A stretch of DNA of 64,000 bases, taken from NCBI GenBank assembly GCA_036250195.1, contig JAVHZZ010000007.1, positions 158,858,399 through 158,922,398 of the forward strand, read 5' to 3'. Source of the stretch: Mixophyes australis (lineage: Eukaryota; Chordata; Amphibia; Anura; Limnodynastidae). Position numbers and translations under genes: made by a program. A model generated the notes under the pieces. It saw nothing but the letters and a program-made list of their open reading frames with translations. It was not told where the DNA came from and did no database searches. This document shows positions 46,401 to 60,644 of the stretch, one piece after another (position 1 is the first letter of the stretch; each line of letters starts with the position of its first letter).

Positions 46401-47367
46401 ATACTGTACCTGGTGGATGGGGTCATGTTGGAGGGTCCATATTCTGTATGTAGTGGATGGGGTCATGTTGGAGGGTCCATATTCTGTATGTAGTGGATGG
46501 GATCATGTCGGAGGGTCCATATACTGTACCCGGTGGATGGGGTCATGTCGGAGGGTCCATATTCTGTATGTAGTGGATGGGGTCATGATGGAGGGTCCAT
46601 ATTCTGTATGTAGTGGATGGGGTCATGTCGGAGGGTCCATATACTGTACCTGGTGGATGGGGTCATGTTGGAGGGTCCATATTCTGTATGTAGTGGATGG
46701 GGTCATGTTGGAGGGTCCATATTCTGTATGTAGTGGATGGGGTCATGATGGAGGGTCCATATTCTGTATGTAGTGGATGGGGTCATGTTGGAGGGTCCAT
46801 ATTCTGTATGTAGTGGATGGGATCATGTCGGAGGGTCCATATACTGTACCCGGTGGATGGGGTCATGTCGGAGGGTCCATATTCTGTATGTAGTGGATGG
46901 GGTCATGATGGAGGGTCCATATTCTGTATGTAGTGGATGGGGTCATGTCGGAGGGTCCATATACTGTACCTGGTGGATGGGGTCATGTTGGAGGGTCCAT
47001 ATTCTGTATGTAGTGGATGGGGTCATGTTGGAGGGTCCATATTCTTTATGTAGTGGATGGGATCATGTCGGAGGGTCCATATACTGTACCCGGTGGATGG
47101 GGTCATGTCGGAGGGTCCATATACTGTATGTAGTGGATGGGGTCATGATGGAGGGTCCATATTCTGTATGTAGTGGATGGGGTCATGATGGAGGGTCCAT
47201 ATTCTGTATGTAGTGGATGGGGTCATGTCGGAGGGTCCATATACTGTACCTGGTGGATGGGGTCATGTTGGAGGGTCCATATTCTGTATGTAGTGGATGG
47301 GGTCATGTCGGAGGGTCCATATACTGTACCTGGTGGATGGGGTCATGTTGGAGGGTCCATATTCTGT
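43491..47367. repeat. Minisatellite, exact 40-bp unit, about 97 copies
   Basis: Unit 'ggtcatgttggagggtccat' plus 'attctgtatgtagtggatgg'. The period holds at 40 bases without a slip across the whole array. There are two main half-unit types, 'attctgtatgtagtggatgg' and 'atactgtacccggtggatgg', and variants at position 8-9 (gttg, gatg, gtcg). Near the 3' end the variants repeat in a 240-base order (starts at 46261, 46501, 46821, 47061). Frames of 60-186 codons on both strands are artefacts. Confidence 0.98.
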
Positions 47368-48932
47368 TCCCCTGTAGAAGACCATCAAGTTCATCTTTTT
47401 CTAAATTCCAAATGCATTGACCCAGAGGAAGAGAATACACTGAGAAAATGTAACTCACTGTAGGAAATAGCTTCATGTTCTGTATTTTGTGGAGTCTAAT
47501 TATTAATTATACCCAGGTCACAGCGTCCAGTATTGTTAGAGACCCGAGCAGCAGAAAGCTGAGGTGCTGTCATGTGGCCACAAATTAAATGATCCCGCAT
47601 GTCACATGGGGCAATCAGCCAAAATCAAAGTGAGCGGCTGGAAGCTGGTCCAGATTTGACTTTATTGCCCTCTAAAGCTACTTATGCTGTGCCCCTCTAC
47701 CCCCCAAAAGTTCCATAAATCCAACACTGATTTGTAACAGAAATTAATGTATTATAGCAGCAATAATACATCCTCACTGATCAGCAGATACTGTATATAG
47801 AATATAAGACCTGGCCCCCAGTATTTGTGCTCTAGACACCAGCCAGACTAGATCCCAATCTTATTCCTGGAACACTTATTTCTGTGATACTTGTAGCAAA
47901 GACACAATGTTCAGAATAACAAATTAATCTGAAAACGACTTATTACAATATATATAACAAGGATATTTCTTATATGTGAACCAGGATCTGCTGTATGTAT
48001 ATAACGCAGGTGAGGTCCCCATTTACCTTCCTTACAGTGATGTCACACGCCAGGTAATCTTCACTTACTGACATTTTAAACCTGGTCCTTGTTATTGAAA
48101 GTTTTAATCCCAGTGTATATAGCAGTGCTTATTAAATGCTAAAATACTGCTTAGTGACCCAGCTTCCAAAATCAGAGAGGAAATATAGTAAGATTTAATA
48201 CAGGGGGAATAAACTACATAGAGGCAAAAAAAACACAAACTGTATAAGGGACAAGTTCTGTGGCTCTATGGGACAGGGCTAGAATAATTACCATCCCACC
48301 CACAACAGGGCATGTTTTCAGGATTTCTTAGTCATGGATCAATTTGTGTGTATGAGAGGAGGACCCAGAGAGATGGGAGGAGCTTATACAACTTGCTGAT
48401 TTGCCATTGGCTGTTTCCCTCAGTAAAACAGGCCAATGTTGGACCCTCTGACCTCCTCAGTACCCTGCGGAGCGATGGCTTCTAGGTGAGGCCAGGTTTA
48501 GGACAGTATCGGGAATGAGGGGCCCTGAGCACTATTAGTTGGCAGATATCATTATGTTTATTTTATGGCACAACTGCTGAGAAGTGACGCACACCCCCTC
48601 CCCCCCCCTGAGACTGTTACCTGGGGCAATCTAGGAGGACCCCCCCCCCCCCAGCTCATCATGTGATCTCTACAGTCTGCTATATGTAGCCATGTGACTT
48701 CCAGATCTGTATTACTGGGGGGCCGAGCACCCCAATCATATGTGTTGTTATAGGTCATTTCCATCACCTCCTATATATTATTAGTGATTTGTAGTTTTCT
48801 ATAGGTGCTATATGTGCACATCACACCATTTCTTACAGCTTCCTGTACATGCATGTAATATGTCTGGTATAGGTGTATATAATGCTATAGGTGCAGTTAT
48901 TGTTATTACCATTGTCTTCTATAGGTGCAGTT
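47368..48932. other. Gap without a recognised gene
   Basis: No coding or repeat family recognised. Short C-runs at 48599-48608 and 48641-48652. Confidence 0.5.
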
Positions 48933-49034
48933 GTGACATCCACAGTCTGGTACAGGTGGATATAATGTGACATCCACAGTCTGGTACAGGTGGATATAAT
49001 GTGACATCCACAGTCTGGTACAGGTGGATATAAT
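48933..49034. repeat. 34-bp tandem repeat, 3 copies
   Basis: 'gtgacatccacagtctggta' plus 'caggtggatataat' repeated three times without change, then a partial 'gtgaca'. Confidence 0.95.
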
Positions 49035-49449
49035 GTGACAGTTAAGATATTTATTTTGCTGTATAAAATGCAGCTTTCACCTGATCATAGATGTACAGAG
49101 CGCACGTCCCTCAAGCTGCCTATAGGTGTATACAGGGGGGGCTGACATGTTAGCCTGGGGGGCAGCTTGTTAGGAACATGTTAAAGGAAAAGGAATGCAG
49201 GTGGCCCAGTGACCCGGCCTCAGGAAGCCAATTATGGGAGCAGCCTGGGGCCCCCGTGCACAGATCGTTATCTCCACACATGTCCTATATAAATATACAT
49301 TGTCCCACATTTATGTCCCTGGTAATGAGCCCAATGTTCAGTGACTGCTCAGTACAACTGTTTCTATCTTATATACTGGGTGCAATTCTCTTTGACTCTT
49401 CCTATCCCCGGTTACACAGAGGTATTATCTCTCTCTCTATATATCACTA

Positions 49450-50202
<753 letters not shown>

Positions 50203-50599
50203 CCTGTCCTATATCCAAAATAACAAAGGGAAACACTGATAACATTAGCAAATATAATATTTATTAAATGTATTCACACCATATAACTTATATTAAATAA
50301 TATATATAAATAGACATACAGGAATACACTATTTCATAGTCAAATGGCCACAGCTCAAAATATCCGGATTAAGCAGGATTTATATAAACTCATCAACATC
50401 CAAAACACAAATTGGTGACTAGAATCATATAAATCCTCATGAAGACATAATTGATATAGACAGAATTCTGAATAGTTGGTTATGCGCATAACATGATTGG
50501 TTCCATTGAATATACCTCCTGTGATCACACAGAAAGTGAAAAAATGGGGATTAATTAGTCCATAGGATCCAGTAATTGTAACTTCACCTTTTCATGCAA

Positions 50600-51345
50600 T
50601 ATATATCATACCTATATTATACAGCACTCCACACCTGGCTTATATATCATCCTATATCCCCTCATACCTGTCCTATATATCATCCTATATCTCCTCATAC
50701 CTGTCCAATATATCATCCTATATCTCCTCACACCTGTCCTATATATCATCCTATATCCCCTCATACCTGTCCTATATATCATCCTATATCCCATCACACC
50801 TGTCCTATATATCATACCTATATTATACAGCACTCCACAACTGGCCTATATATCATCCTATATCTCCTCATACCCGTCCAATATATCATCCTATATCCCA
50901 TCACACCTGTCCTATATATCATACCTATATTATACAGCACTCCACACCTGGCCTATATATCATCCTATATCCCCTCATACCTGTCCAATATATCATCCTA
51001 TATCCCATCACACTTGTCCTATATATCATCCTATATCTCTTCCTACCTGTCCAGTATATCATCCTATATCTCCTCACACCTGTCCTATATATCATCCTAT
51101 ATCTCCTCATACCTGTCCTATATATCATCCTATATCTCTTCCTACCTGTCCAATATATCATCCTATATCCCATCACACCTGTCCTATATATCATCCTATA
51201 TCCCCTCATACCTGTCCTCTATATCATCCTATATCTCTTCCTACCTTTCCAATATATCATCCTATATCTCCTCACACCTGTCCTATATATAATCCTATAT
51301 CTCCTCATACCTGTCCTATATATCATCCTATATCTCCTCATACCT
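50600..51345. repeat. Minisatellite, 33-bp unit
   Basis: Unit 'ctcatacctgtcctatatat' plus 'catcctatatctc'. A longer interruption 'tattatacagcactccacac' occurs three times (about 50615, 50818, 50927), giving a higher-order arrangement. Confidence 0.95.
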
Positions 51346-51834
51346 ATAATCTATTGCACCCGTATCACCTGTCCTAGGATGTATATAGTGCTGAGAAACT
51401 ATGTAAAATGTGCTTTATGTTAAACAAGACAAGTTGTCTATCAGGACTTAGAACAGACAGTGGCTTTAGATGTGGGGAAGGGGTGGAATACACCATCACA
51501 CTTTACATCAGCAGAGATCTATAGTGATAGCCCAGGGTCCTAGCACAGAACAATGTATGGTTTAAGCTCATCCAGTACAGAAGCCCCAACACCCATCACT
51601 AATCCTCAGTGGTCCCATCACATCCGTGGAGAGAAAGAAATCAGGATACAGATGTCACTATATTTCCGCTACAATGTAACACATTTGTACAGTTCTGTAA
51701 TAGCTGAAGGGTTTTCTCATAACTTCTTCATTATTGTAACAGGAGACCTGCAATGTCAGTCTGGTCCGGCATTTCTGGATATTCAGGTTGAAGAGGAGAT
51801 GAATCTTCATTATCTTGAACAGATCTCGTACCTG

Positions 51835-52500
51835 TCTGCAATATTACACACCTGTCTGTAATATTACATACCTGTCTGTAATATTACACACCTGTCTGCA
51901 ATATTACGTACCTGTCTGTAATATTACGTACCTGTCTGTAATATTACACACCTGTCTGCAATATTACGTACCTGTCTGTAATATTACACACCTGTCTGCA
52001 ATATTACACACCTAATATTACACACCTGTCTGTAATATTACACAGCTGTGTGTAGTATTACGTACCTGTCTGTAATATTACACACCTAATATTACGCACC
52101 TGTCTGTAATATGACACACCTGTCTGTAGTATTACGCACCTGTCTAATATTACGTACCTGTCTGTAGTATTACGCACGTCTGTAATATTACACAGCTGTC
52201 TGTAGTATTACGCACCTGTCTGTAATATTACGTACCTGTCTGTAGTATTACGCACCTGTCTGTAATATTACACAGCTGTCTGTAGTATTACGCACCTGTC
52301 TGTAATATTACGTACCTGTCTGTAGTATTACGCACCTGTCTGTAATATTACACAGCTGTCTGTAGTATTACGCACCTGTCTGTAATATTACGTACCCGTC
52401 TGTAGTATTACGCACCTGTCTGTAATATGACACACCTGTCTGTAGTATTACGCACCTGTCTGTAATATTACACAGCTGTCTGTAGTATTACGCACCTGTC
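51835..52500. repeat. Minisatellite, 20-bp unit, about 33 copies
   Basis: Unit 'acctgtctgtaatattacac/gt/gc' with aat/agt alternation. From about 52190 the variants cycle in groups of four to five units (cacagctg, gcacctg, gtacctg). Confidence 0.95.
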
Positions 52501-52881
52501 CAGACAAATTAGTACTTTCTGCTGACTCACAGGATTCTTATTTAATGTGTTTTCCTTCTTTCCAGCAACCCCTTAATGCTTTGATTTCAGCACTTTGAAA
52601 TTTAGGTGTGGTGAGAGGTCAGGATCCCCAAATAATCATTCATAAATAGACATCCCAACAAGCACTATAGATATGTTACAGATAAGGGACCACCAGTCAT
52701 TACACTCACCTGTAAGATTAACTTGTAAGATTGAAGATGTTCCCCCTATCCCTCCGTGGTAGAATTAATTATTATAGAGTATTTCATCAATAACCAAAAA
52801 CAGGGACAACAAATTTCCAGGTACGAATGGTTAAAAGCTAGACCTGGAATTGAGGCATAGTTGGCAAATGTCTAAACGAGC

Positions 52882-53055
52882 TACTGAGTGCAGTGGATGG
52901 TACAGGGTGCAGTGGATGGTACGGAGTGCAGTGGATGGTACGGAGTGCAGTGGATGGTACAGGGTGCAGTGGATGGTACGGAGTGCGGTGGATGGTACAG
53001 GGTGCAGTGGATGGTACGGAGTGCAGTGGATGGTACGGAGTGCAGTGGATGGTGC
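52882..53055. repeat. Minisatellite, 19-bp unit, 9 copies
   Basis: Unit 'gtgcagtggatggtacgga', with 'acaggg' in place of 'acgga' in some copies. Confidence 0.95.
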
Positions 53056-53289
53056 GGCCAATGTGTCAGCTGTGTAATCAAGTACTAAACCGCTCACCTA
53101 ATTACATCGGCCAAAGGAGTAAAAATAAATAAATAATTAAAAACAGGAAAAATTGGGTTCAAAATTGTTTCCACGCATTTGATTGGTTGAATTCTCCCCC
53201 ATATGGCAGCGGTTAGCAAAAGGTTAAAAACTGCGCCCCATCAGGTGGAGGACAGACCCCCCCAGTTACAAGAGAGAAATTCCCACCTA

Positions 53290-54050
53290 TACCACTCATA
53301 CTGGTACACCGTCACCTACCCTACCCCACCCCCACTGGTACACTCACACCTAGAATACTCTGCCCTATACCACTCACACTGTTACACCCTCATACCTACG
53401 CTACCCCCACTGGTACACTCACACCTAGAATACTCTGCCCTATACCACTCACACTGCTACACCCTCACACCTACCCTGCTCCCACTTGTACTCGCTCACA
53501 CCTAGAATACTCTGCCCTATACCACTCACACTGTTACACCCTCACACCTACCCTACTCACATGGTTACACCCTCACACCTACGCTACCCCCACTGGTACA
53601 CCCTCACACCTACCCTGCTCCCACTGGTACACACTCACACCTACTCTACCCCCACTGGTACACCCTCACACCTACCCTACCCCCACTGGAACACCTAGAA
53701 TACTCTGCCCTATACCACTCACACTACTACATCCTCACACCTACCCTGCTCCCACTGGTACACTCACACCTAGAATACTCTGACCTATACCACTCACACT
53801 GCTACACCCTCACACCTACCCTGCTCCCACTTGTACTCGCTCACACCTAGAATACCCTGCCCTATACCACTCACACTGTTACACCCTCACACCTACCCTG
53901 CTCCCACTGGTACACCCTCACACCTAGAATACTCTGCCCTATACCACTGACACTACTACATCCTCACACCTACCCTGCTCCCACTGGTACACTCACACCT
54001 AGAATACTCTGCCCTATACCACTAACACTACTACACCCTCACACCTAGAA
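53290..54050. repeat. Minisatellite, about 75-bp compound unit
   Basis: Units combine 'ccctataccactcacactgc', 'tacaccctcacacctaccct' and 'gctcccactggtacactcac' with 'acctagaatactctg'. Sub-units of about 25 bases are shuffled and some units are shortened. Confidence 0.9.
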
Positions 54051-56494
54051 TACATCCATGCAACACCTCTCTATTCTTTCAAGGACCCTGGGAATTGTAG
54101 AAGCCATTCTAATTCATTTCTCAATAGTTCTGGCCAGAATACAGATCGGAGAAATATACTTCTGTTTATATACATTACAGTTCTCTTTCAGCATTTCTTT
54201 GCAGAACCCGTGTTCCTATTCTTGTGATAGAAAACATTCTTTTTAGTGCTGCAGATTAGATTCTCTCCACACTACAGGGACACACGTTTGGTGACCACCA
54301 AGAGTTACAAAACCTGGATTTGTTTTGATTCCATTTAAGGTTTTTTTAGACTCTTCCAAAATATAAACATAAAGATATTCTAAGGTTTCTCCAGCAATAA
54401 ACAAGTTGGTCACCACTGCAGCGGAAGTCAGATGCCTGATGACTATTGTTCCGTCCATTGTGTTTCTGTATAAGAGTCACAAACTGAGAAATTATTTGAT
54501 TCAGTCTCTTTGGAGCATTTTGGCTACTTACAGGTAGGGGGTTTTACACTTTAAAAACACATTTTACTATACATTCCCCTAACAATAGTACTTTGTTAAG
54601 GGTCCCTCCCTTAAGGCCCCCACAGTTCACGATATTTAGCAGGATTTCATCACTTACAACCAGCCGGGACCTCTGCAATTAACTTTTGTGCTGCTCTCGC
54701 TGTACCCGGGGACATTGACACAGTGGCTTTAATGGAAAGTCGTACATTTTCTGTGCCCAAAGTAATAGAGAAGATCTTCAACAAACCTGAGCTACTTGTC
54801 CAACAGCAGTAACCGGAGGCTCTTCAACAAGTGTAACTGACCAGGATCTTTTACTACACCGACCGAGATTTTTTCCATAAATTCTTTTTGCTACAAGTCT
54901 GTAGTAAAATATTTCCCTGAATAGTTTTCTCCTTGAACCCCGAGTCTCCTTATTCTGAGATCTGAAATAAGCTAATGAATTCTCAGCAGATTGTTAATCC
55001 TGGGTTATGATTTGGACCAGGTCCTTCACGATCTATTGGGAGGTCCAATGATAGCAATAGGAATGTTAAGAATCATCGTTCAAGATTTAGGGTGATTATA
55101 GCTTCACCCTCTGATGTTGCTCCATCCAAGAGTACCAGGAAGTTAATGAGGATCAAGTAGATGTTGTCTTGACACCCAACTGGGGCAGGTTCTGTCTACC
55201 CTACCTGGAGTCCCTTGACAAGCAGCCCTGAGACGTATTTTGGTCTTACTGAGATATGTCGTCACTCAGGAGCTATTGTCCTATTTTACAGATCTTCTAA
55301 CGAAGCTCCAGGAAGGGTGCGAGATACAAGTTCTTCATAGGTCTCTTTATTCCCAAATACTGACATCTGTTTTCATGGTAGTTGAGACTCTCTCCTATAG
55401 TTACTTTCTCTGCTTTAGAACAGAAAGCGAAAATGATAACACAGAGGTGGTCATCTACATATAGATGGGAAAAGGTCTCTGTATTAAAAACCAGCCTCAA
55501 ATTCAAAATGTGTCCCAGAAACTATTCTTTGTGCTCAGTTCCAACGGCTCTTGGTCTCTGCCGACTTCTACAATGGCTGCACCTCCTCTTAGGCTTGTTA
55601 ATACAATTCTATACCAAATAAAGATCTGCGAGCAGCGGGTCACGTTTCAATATCGATATTCATCAGTGGATCGGCTGAATTACATTTAGTGTAGGTATTG
55701 GCTTTATTAAACACTTATACTTTGAAGGTTATATTGAGTTCCATACAACGACTGCATGATTAGATCCATGACAATTGTTTTTATGTGAATAAATTCTTGT
55801 TTTGCACAGACACATTGTATGTACTTTAGTGTGATGGTCCTAACTACGTTGTCTATTCGGTGCTGTTTATATCGACGTTACAGCTGCTGAAGGCAACTTT
55901 TTTTTTACTCGTCGAGGAATTTTATTTCTTGTTCTTTTTGGGAAGGTCGCGGTGTCACAGGTACCTCCTTACCAGAGGATCAGAAAACTTATATTTTGTT
56001 CTTGCATAGAAAATGGTCTTTTAAACATAATAATAAAATAACATTTATTTATTAACATTTGCAACAATCATTTTTTTCAGTGGTATTTGAAATGTTAATA
56101 ACACCTCTATTACTTTGGGGTAAAAACTTTGTCTTTTTAACACACATGATCTTTGTTTGGCCTCATATTCTTGAAACTATAACAGTAAAGACACAAACAA
56201 TATCAAAAATAAAGAGATCATTTGGGATTTGTCCATTTCTTTCCAAGAGCTGCTATTTTAGATAACAGCACTTTGTTTTTCTAATGGGAATAATCGTCCC
56301 CTTTAAATAAATGGTCACCTCTAAGAATGCAATTTACACTGCAAAAATAACTTTTGTGAAAGGCGTATTGTATATGATCACTTAGGGAGTAGTTTTAAAA
56401 GTCTCACGAACCTCGCTTCACATCCTAATAAAGCCAAGCACGGCGGTCATCACTATACGGTCATTGTTGTCAACTTTACTCTCCTATCTACAAA
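54051..56494. other. Gap with possible decayed retroelement sequence
   Basis: The minus-strand frame at 55506-55297 contains 'YVDDHLCVIIF' and 'YLGIKRPMKNLYLAPFLE', which loosely recall an RT catalytic box and the following L1-type 'YLGI' block. That is the only hint. No gene recognised elsewhere. Confidence 0.3.
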
Positions 56495-56665
56495 GACAGT
56501 ATTATTAGGTCAACAATTCAAATGTAGACAGTACTATTAGGTTGACAATAATATCTCTAACCATATAATACTGTTGACATTTGAATGGTCGACCAATCGA
56601 ATACTGCCGACCATCATGTGAATTGACGACCTAATAATACTGTTGACATTTGTATTGTTAACTTT
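56495..56665. mobile_element. Palindromic MITE-like sequence
   Basis: 'cagtattattaggtcaacaa' at about 56498 recurs inverted as 'cgacctaataatactgttga' at about 56625, and 'gttgacatttgaatggtcga' forms part of the inner arms. About 170 bases, no coding capacity. Confidence 0.65.
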
Positions 56666-56819
56666 CTGACTGTTGACCAAATAAATGTTGAGCACATACT
56701 GAAATAAACACAACGCAGTTCTTGGAGTGCTGTTATCATCTGATCACTTCCCATCGAAGCTGCAAAGTCTTAATCATGTTTAAAGTTAGATATTGGCACA
56801 AAACAGAGCAGACGCTGAG

Positions 56820-57365
56820 CTGAATGAGGTCAACAGCTTTATTGGAGGCAGCAGAGAATAACCCCACAGTCAGAATCCAGCATAATTCACCTTCCTCTGT
56901 GCTCGTCTCTATCGTCGTACAAAGCGCGGGGTACATAGAAAAGATACAGTGTACAAACACGGGGCCTCTAAAGCACGCGGTAAGAAAGTCTAGCGTTTAA
57001 AAACATCTCTCCTATAAAAATGGAGTTCATTTACATGTATAAATTAACCGCTGGCTCGTCAGTGGCCGCCCTTCATATAACCTGCTCTGTACAGTCCAGT
57101 CTACACCGAGAGGAGCATCTTTCATTAACATCAGTCAAGATAAAAGAAATGTGTTGAATCTGCTGCTGGGAGAAGCACCGGTCCGACCTGGGAATATAAA
57201 CACTGGCTGAGCGCCAGGAGTCACCACCACAATGGGGATACCACCGTTTAAAGCGTCGGTGGTTTCTGGGACTATGGACACAAATGATACAGGATGAACT
57301 GTTACTAACATCAAACTGAGCTTATACACAATATAATCCTGATATTTCTCTGCAGTTATGGGAGG
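56820..57365 (-). other. Candidate 3'-terminal exon of an unidentified minus-strand transcript
   Basis: A canonical AATAAA lies on the minus strand at 56843-56838, followed by T/G-rich sequence (gtctgctctgttttgtg), a good cleavage context. About 290 bases upstream a frame ends at TGA 57135 with 'IPIVVVTPGAQPVFIFPG' and continues open up to a pyrimidine-rich acceptor 'cccacctacccacag' near 57368. I do not recognise the protein. A second frame across the same bases is also partly open, so it could be a non-coding RNA end. Confidence 0.3.
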
Positions 57366-59267
57366 GGGCTGTGGGTAGGTGGGAGGCTGAGGGTGAATTT
57401 ATAGTATAGATACAAGGTATATACATTGTCTTTAATAACTATATCCTTAATGTGATTTAATGAAAGAAACGACCTGCAGTCACACAATTCTCTTCCAGCT
57501 GCTGAGCTTCCCGTGTTCTGTGGGACACAAGATACGATAGATACAATCATTGTAGCTGAAACCTCATAATCCACAACGTCTGCCTCTAAACTGCTACAGT
57601 GTGATCCAGCCGGAGAAATGGAGAAATGTGCTTAATACAAATAGGATTTTATGTTCTGCCTCATATTTCCCTCTAACCAAACCGATATCCCTTACGGAAA
57701 CAGTCAGATGTATAAACGTGAGGACACACACACACACACACACACACGTGTATATATATAATGATATTAAGGTGTGGGTATTAATTCAATAAGTGTCTTT
57801 AGTGCTAACTGGGATTAAAATATCTTATTAAACAGAAAAAGTGCAAGTTCTTTGCTCCATTATACTGAATAGGACAATCATCAGAAGGAATTCAGAACAG
57901 TAATTTGCAGCAGTATGATAGATGAACACTCTTTAAAAGACAAGAGATGATTTTGCTGCTTATATTTGCACATAAGAGCCCTATGCTATTGAATGGTTGG
58001 TTAGATACACTCTCTAGCAGAGTATCCTGCGTATGCCTGGCTGTGTAATCACCTGATCTCTTTTAAATAAGGATTTCCGATGCATAAGTGTAATTATAAC
58101 GCAGCCCAGACATCTCCGCCTACACAACTAAAGCCGCAGCTGGAGTTCGGGATTAAATAACAATATTGCTGCAGGAAGATGCCCCGTGGGTCTATCCTAA
58201 TGTTCAGATTAACTATGTAATATTACCAGGTCTCTGCTGCTTTCAATGATCATACAGGACACAGTATATGTTGCGGGTGAGGAAACTATCTCCCCCAGAT
58301 CCACAAACAGAAAATTAGGATCAAGGAACACACAGAAGTCAGCAGACTCCAACAGGAGTGTTTTAATTGGTCAGAAGAGACGGCGTTAAGTTTTGAGGAC
58401 ATAGCTCCTTCCTCGGATGGCGGTAATTACAAGTGCAAAGTGTCTATTTATACAATTCAATAGTGAACAATGTTAATGACCACAAATAAATTATTTATTA
58501 TATGAACAAGGTCTGTCTATAAACGGTCAAGACTTTTCCTGTTTGCGTTCTGTGATCCTAATTTCCATTCTGACTCTACGCTGCCATCTCCTGGTACATC
58601 AGGCAATTGCTTAACATTGTAGGAGTAGGACTGTTGCACGGTTATAGGGATTGTGGCACAATCTTTACGCAAGGAAAGAGCTGAATTGAAGGCATCATGG
58701 CGTTGGCATCTTATGCCCACCGTCCATGCTGAGTCATAGCCGTCAATATCCGGCAACTGCCTGAACATTGCAAACTATAATACCATCAAAATCAAATTGG
58801 ACATTAGTTCACACCCAGCCCTCGGATCCTGCGGCAGAGGCGACACCATAAACACTACCGGTCAATACTGCTCACACAGATTACACACAGCCACAGTAAC
58901 ACAACACAAGAGACATGGATAAAAGCAGAATATGCTGCAAAATCGTTCAAATATGTAGTAAAACACATTTACGAAACAAATGGCCAAACGATTGCTGCAA
59001 AAAATACAGGAGCAACAACAAAATACTGTAACAACTTAAAGCAAAAATAAATGTAAATCTGACAAAATGAAATAAAATAACTAGGTGTGACTTATGGAGG
59101 GAAAATGACCCTGTGACAAACGATAAAAAGGTCTAATTTCTAAAGACGTCACTCTCACATGTGGGATTAACGCTCTTTCCCACAGCAAGGTGAGGAATAA
59201 ATATATTTCAAACAAATCAAAACGAAAAAAAACAAAAACGTAAACGTACTTTTGAATAATGGGGGAG
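57366..59267. other. Gap without a confident gene
   Basis: Contains (CA)n/(TA)n at about 57724-57760. The minus-strand stretch 58770-58280 has an 83-codon frame followed by 'gaggaaggagctatgtcctc', which recalls the end of a frog retroelement, but no domain could be named. Confidence 0.35.
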
Positions 59268-59478
59268 ATTCAACTTGGTGCAAAGTGTCGCTGGAACGTC
59301 CACCTTGCCCCAATGTTATGGCAGAAACCTCCGCTCATTGCACCTCGCACCCCATAGGAGGTGCAAAGAAAAATAAGTAGAGATTCCTACCGTAATTGCC
59401 GCCAATGTGTGAGGCCGGACAGCGCTGTGATGTCACCGCGACATCGCCAGAAATTGAAACCTCCCCCATTGTCTGGGT
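59268..59478. mobile_element. Possible MITE with short inverted ends
   Basis: Left end 'atgggggagattcaactt' and right end, read in reverse complement, 'aatgggggaggtttcaattt'. About 210 bases with no coding. The internal sequence is not clearly palindromic, so the call is tentative. Confidence 0.4.
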
Positions 59479-60644
59479 AAACCACACGTCGTACAATCTC
59501 CTCACTTTATAAATCCCACAGCAGTGTCAAATATATAAAGTAGAAAACAGAAACTTCCACAAACCAGAACGTGAAAAAAAAGTTAATTGTTGCTGCTGCT
59601 CGGTGACCATGTTAAACTCAGACACTGCGAGGAGCTGTGCTAAACATTTTAAAGAGGGGAAGAACGGCAAGGGCAGACTGTGGAACAGACGGGGGTCATT
59701 TTAAGGAGCGTGGTGCTCCAAAATAACAGGGAAGAATTTATGAAAATTCTAAACCCCAAGCGTTTCCAGATATTCGATCCCCGACCTGTTTACTGAAAGT
59801 AAACTGAAAGAATTTATGACAGATTCATTAAAAGGGAACCGTTTTCTATCATATAAGGGATCACTGAGACTACTTTGCTGTTCAGCAGACGCAGTGGCTG
59901 CCATTTATCCCCATACTTTCCTGTAAATCAGATCACATTCCCCTCTCCCCTATCAGTGTGACATAAAGTGGTCACTTTATTATGTATATTAATAAATTAT
60001 AAGCATACAATATCCACCATCTACTAGTATTTCGTAGTATAGATATATTGTGTTGCATCCCACATGTTTTCTTACAAACCCTCCGTACATGTCGGGGGCA
60101 CTTGAAGAGAAGGATGCAAAATGCTGTAATAAGATGATATTAAAATCTATATGTATACAAAATAGATCTGTATGTTCTCCCTACAGAGTCTGGAAATGTG
60201 TTATAACTGAGCACTATCATCTCTCACCCTCCGTCCATCAGACCCATCAAACAGTCTCTGCATACGAAGGATACAATGTTTGTTCGGTTGTATTTCAGTA
60301 ACAGTAGAGGGTCCATGGGGTGAAATAAAAAAACTTCTCATACTGCACCTTAAAACCTCCACGGAAAATGTCTGAGACACAGCAAGGGGGAAACGCAGCG
60401 GTCTTTGTATCAGGGGTTATTGCTAATAATGTCTAAATAACACACACAGGAGAAGGGAGACTGGTCATGATTGCCACAGTGTCCACAGGACAGTCCGCAC
60501 TCTCTCTGCGCTGCATCACACACAGGAATAAACCTGAACATATTATTGCTATTTGCTGAAATAATCTATGTCACAAAGAGAACAGCGATCAATGATCCAA
60601 TGAATGGAGCAGAGAGGTCACATCATATAGATGAGAACCAAGAT

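Noticed and set aside
43491..47367. CRISPR-like regular repeat
   Set aside because: There are no unique spacers; the 40-bp units abut directly, and the genome is eukaryotic.
43491..47463. Many frames with 'GGSIYCTRWMGSCWRVHILY' text
   Set aside because: Same 40-bp unit read in rotating frames; not a protein family.
56736..56960. 74-codon minus-strand frame
   Set aside because: It overlaps the AATAAA signal and lies in the inferred 3' UTR of the candidate transcript.
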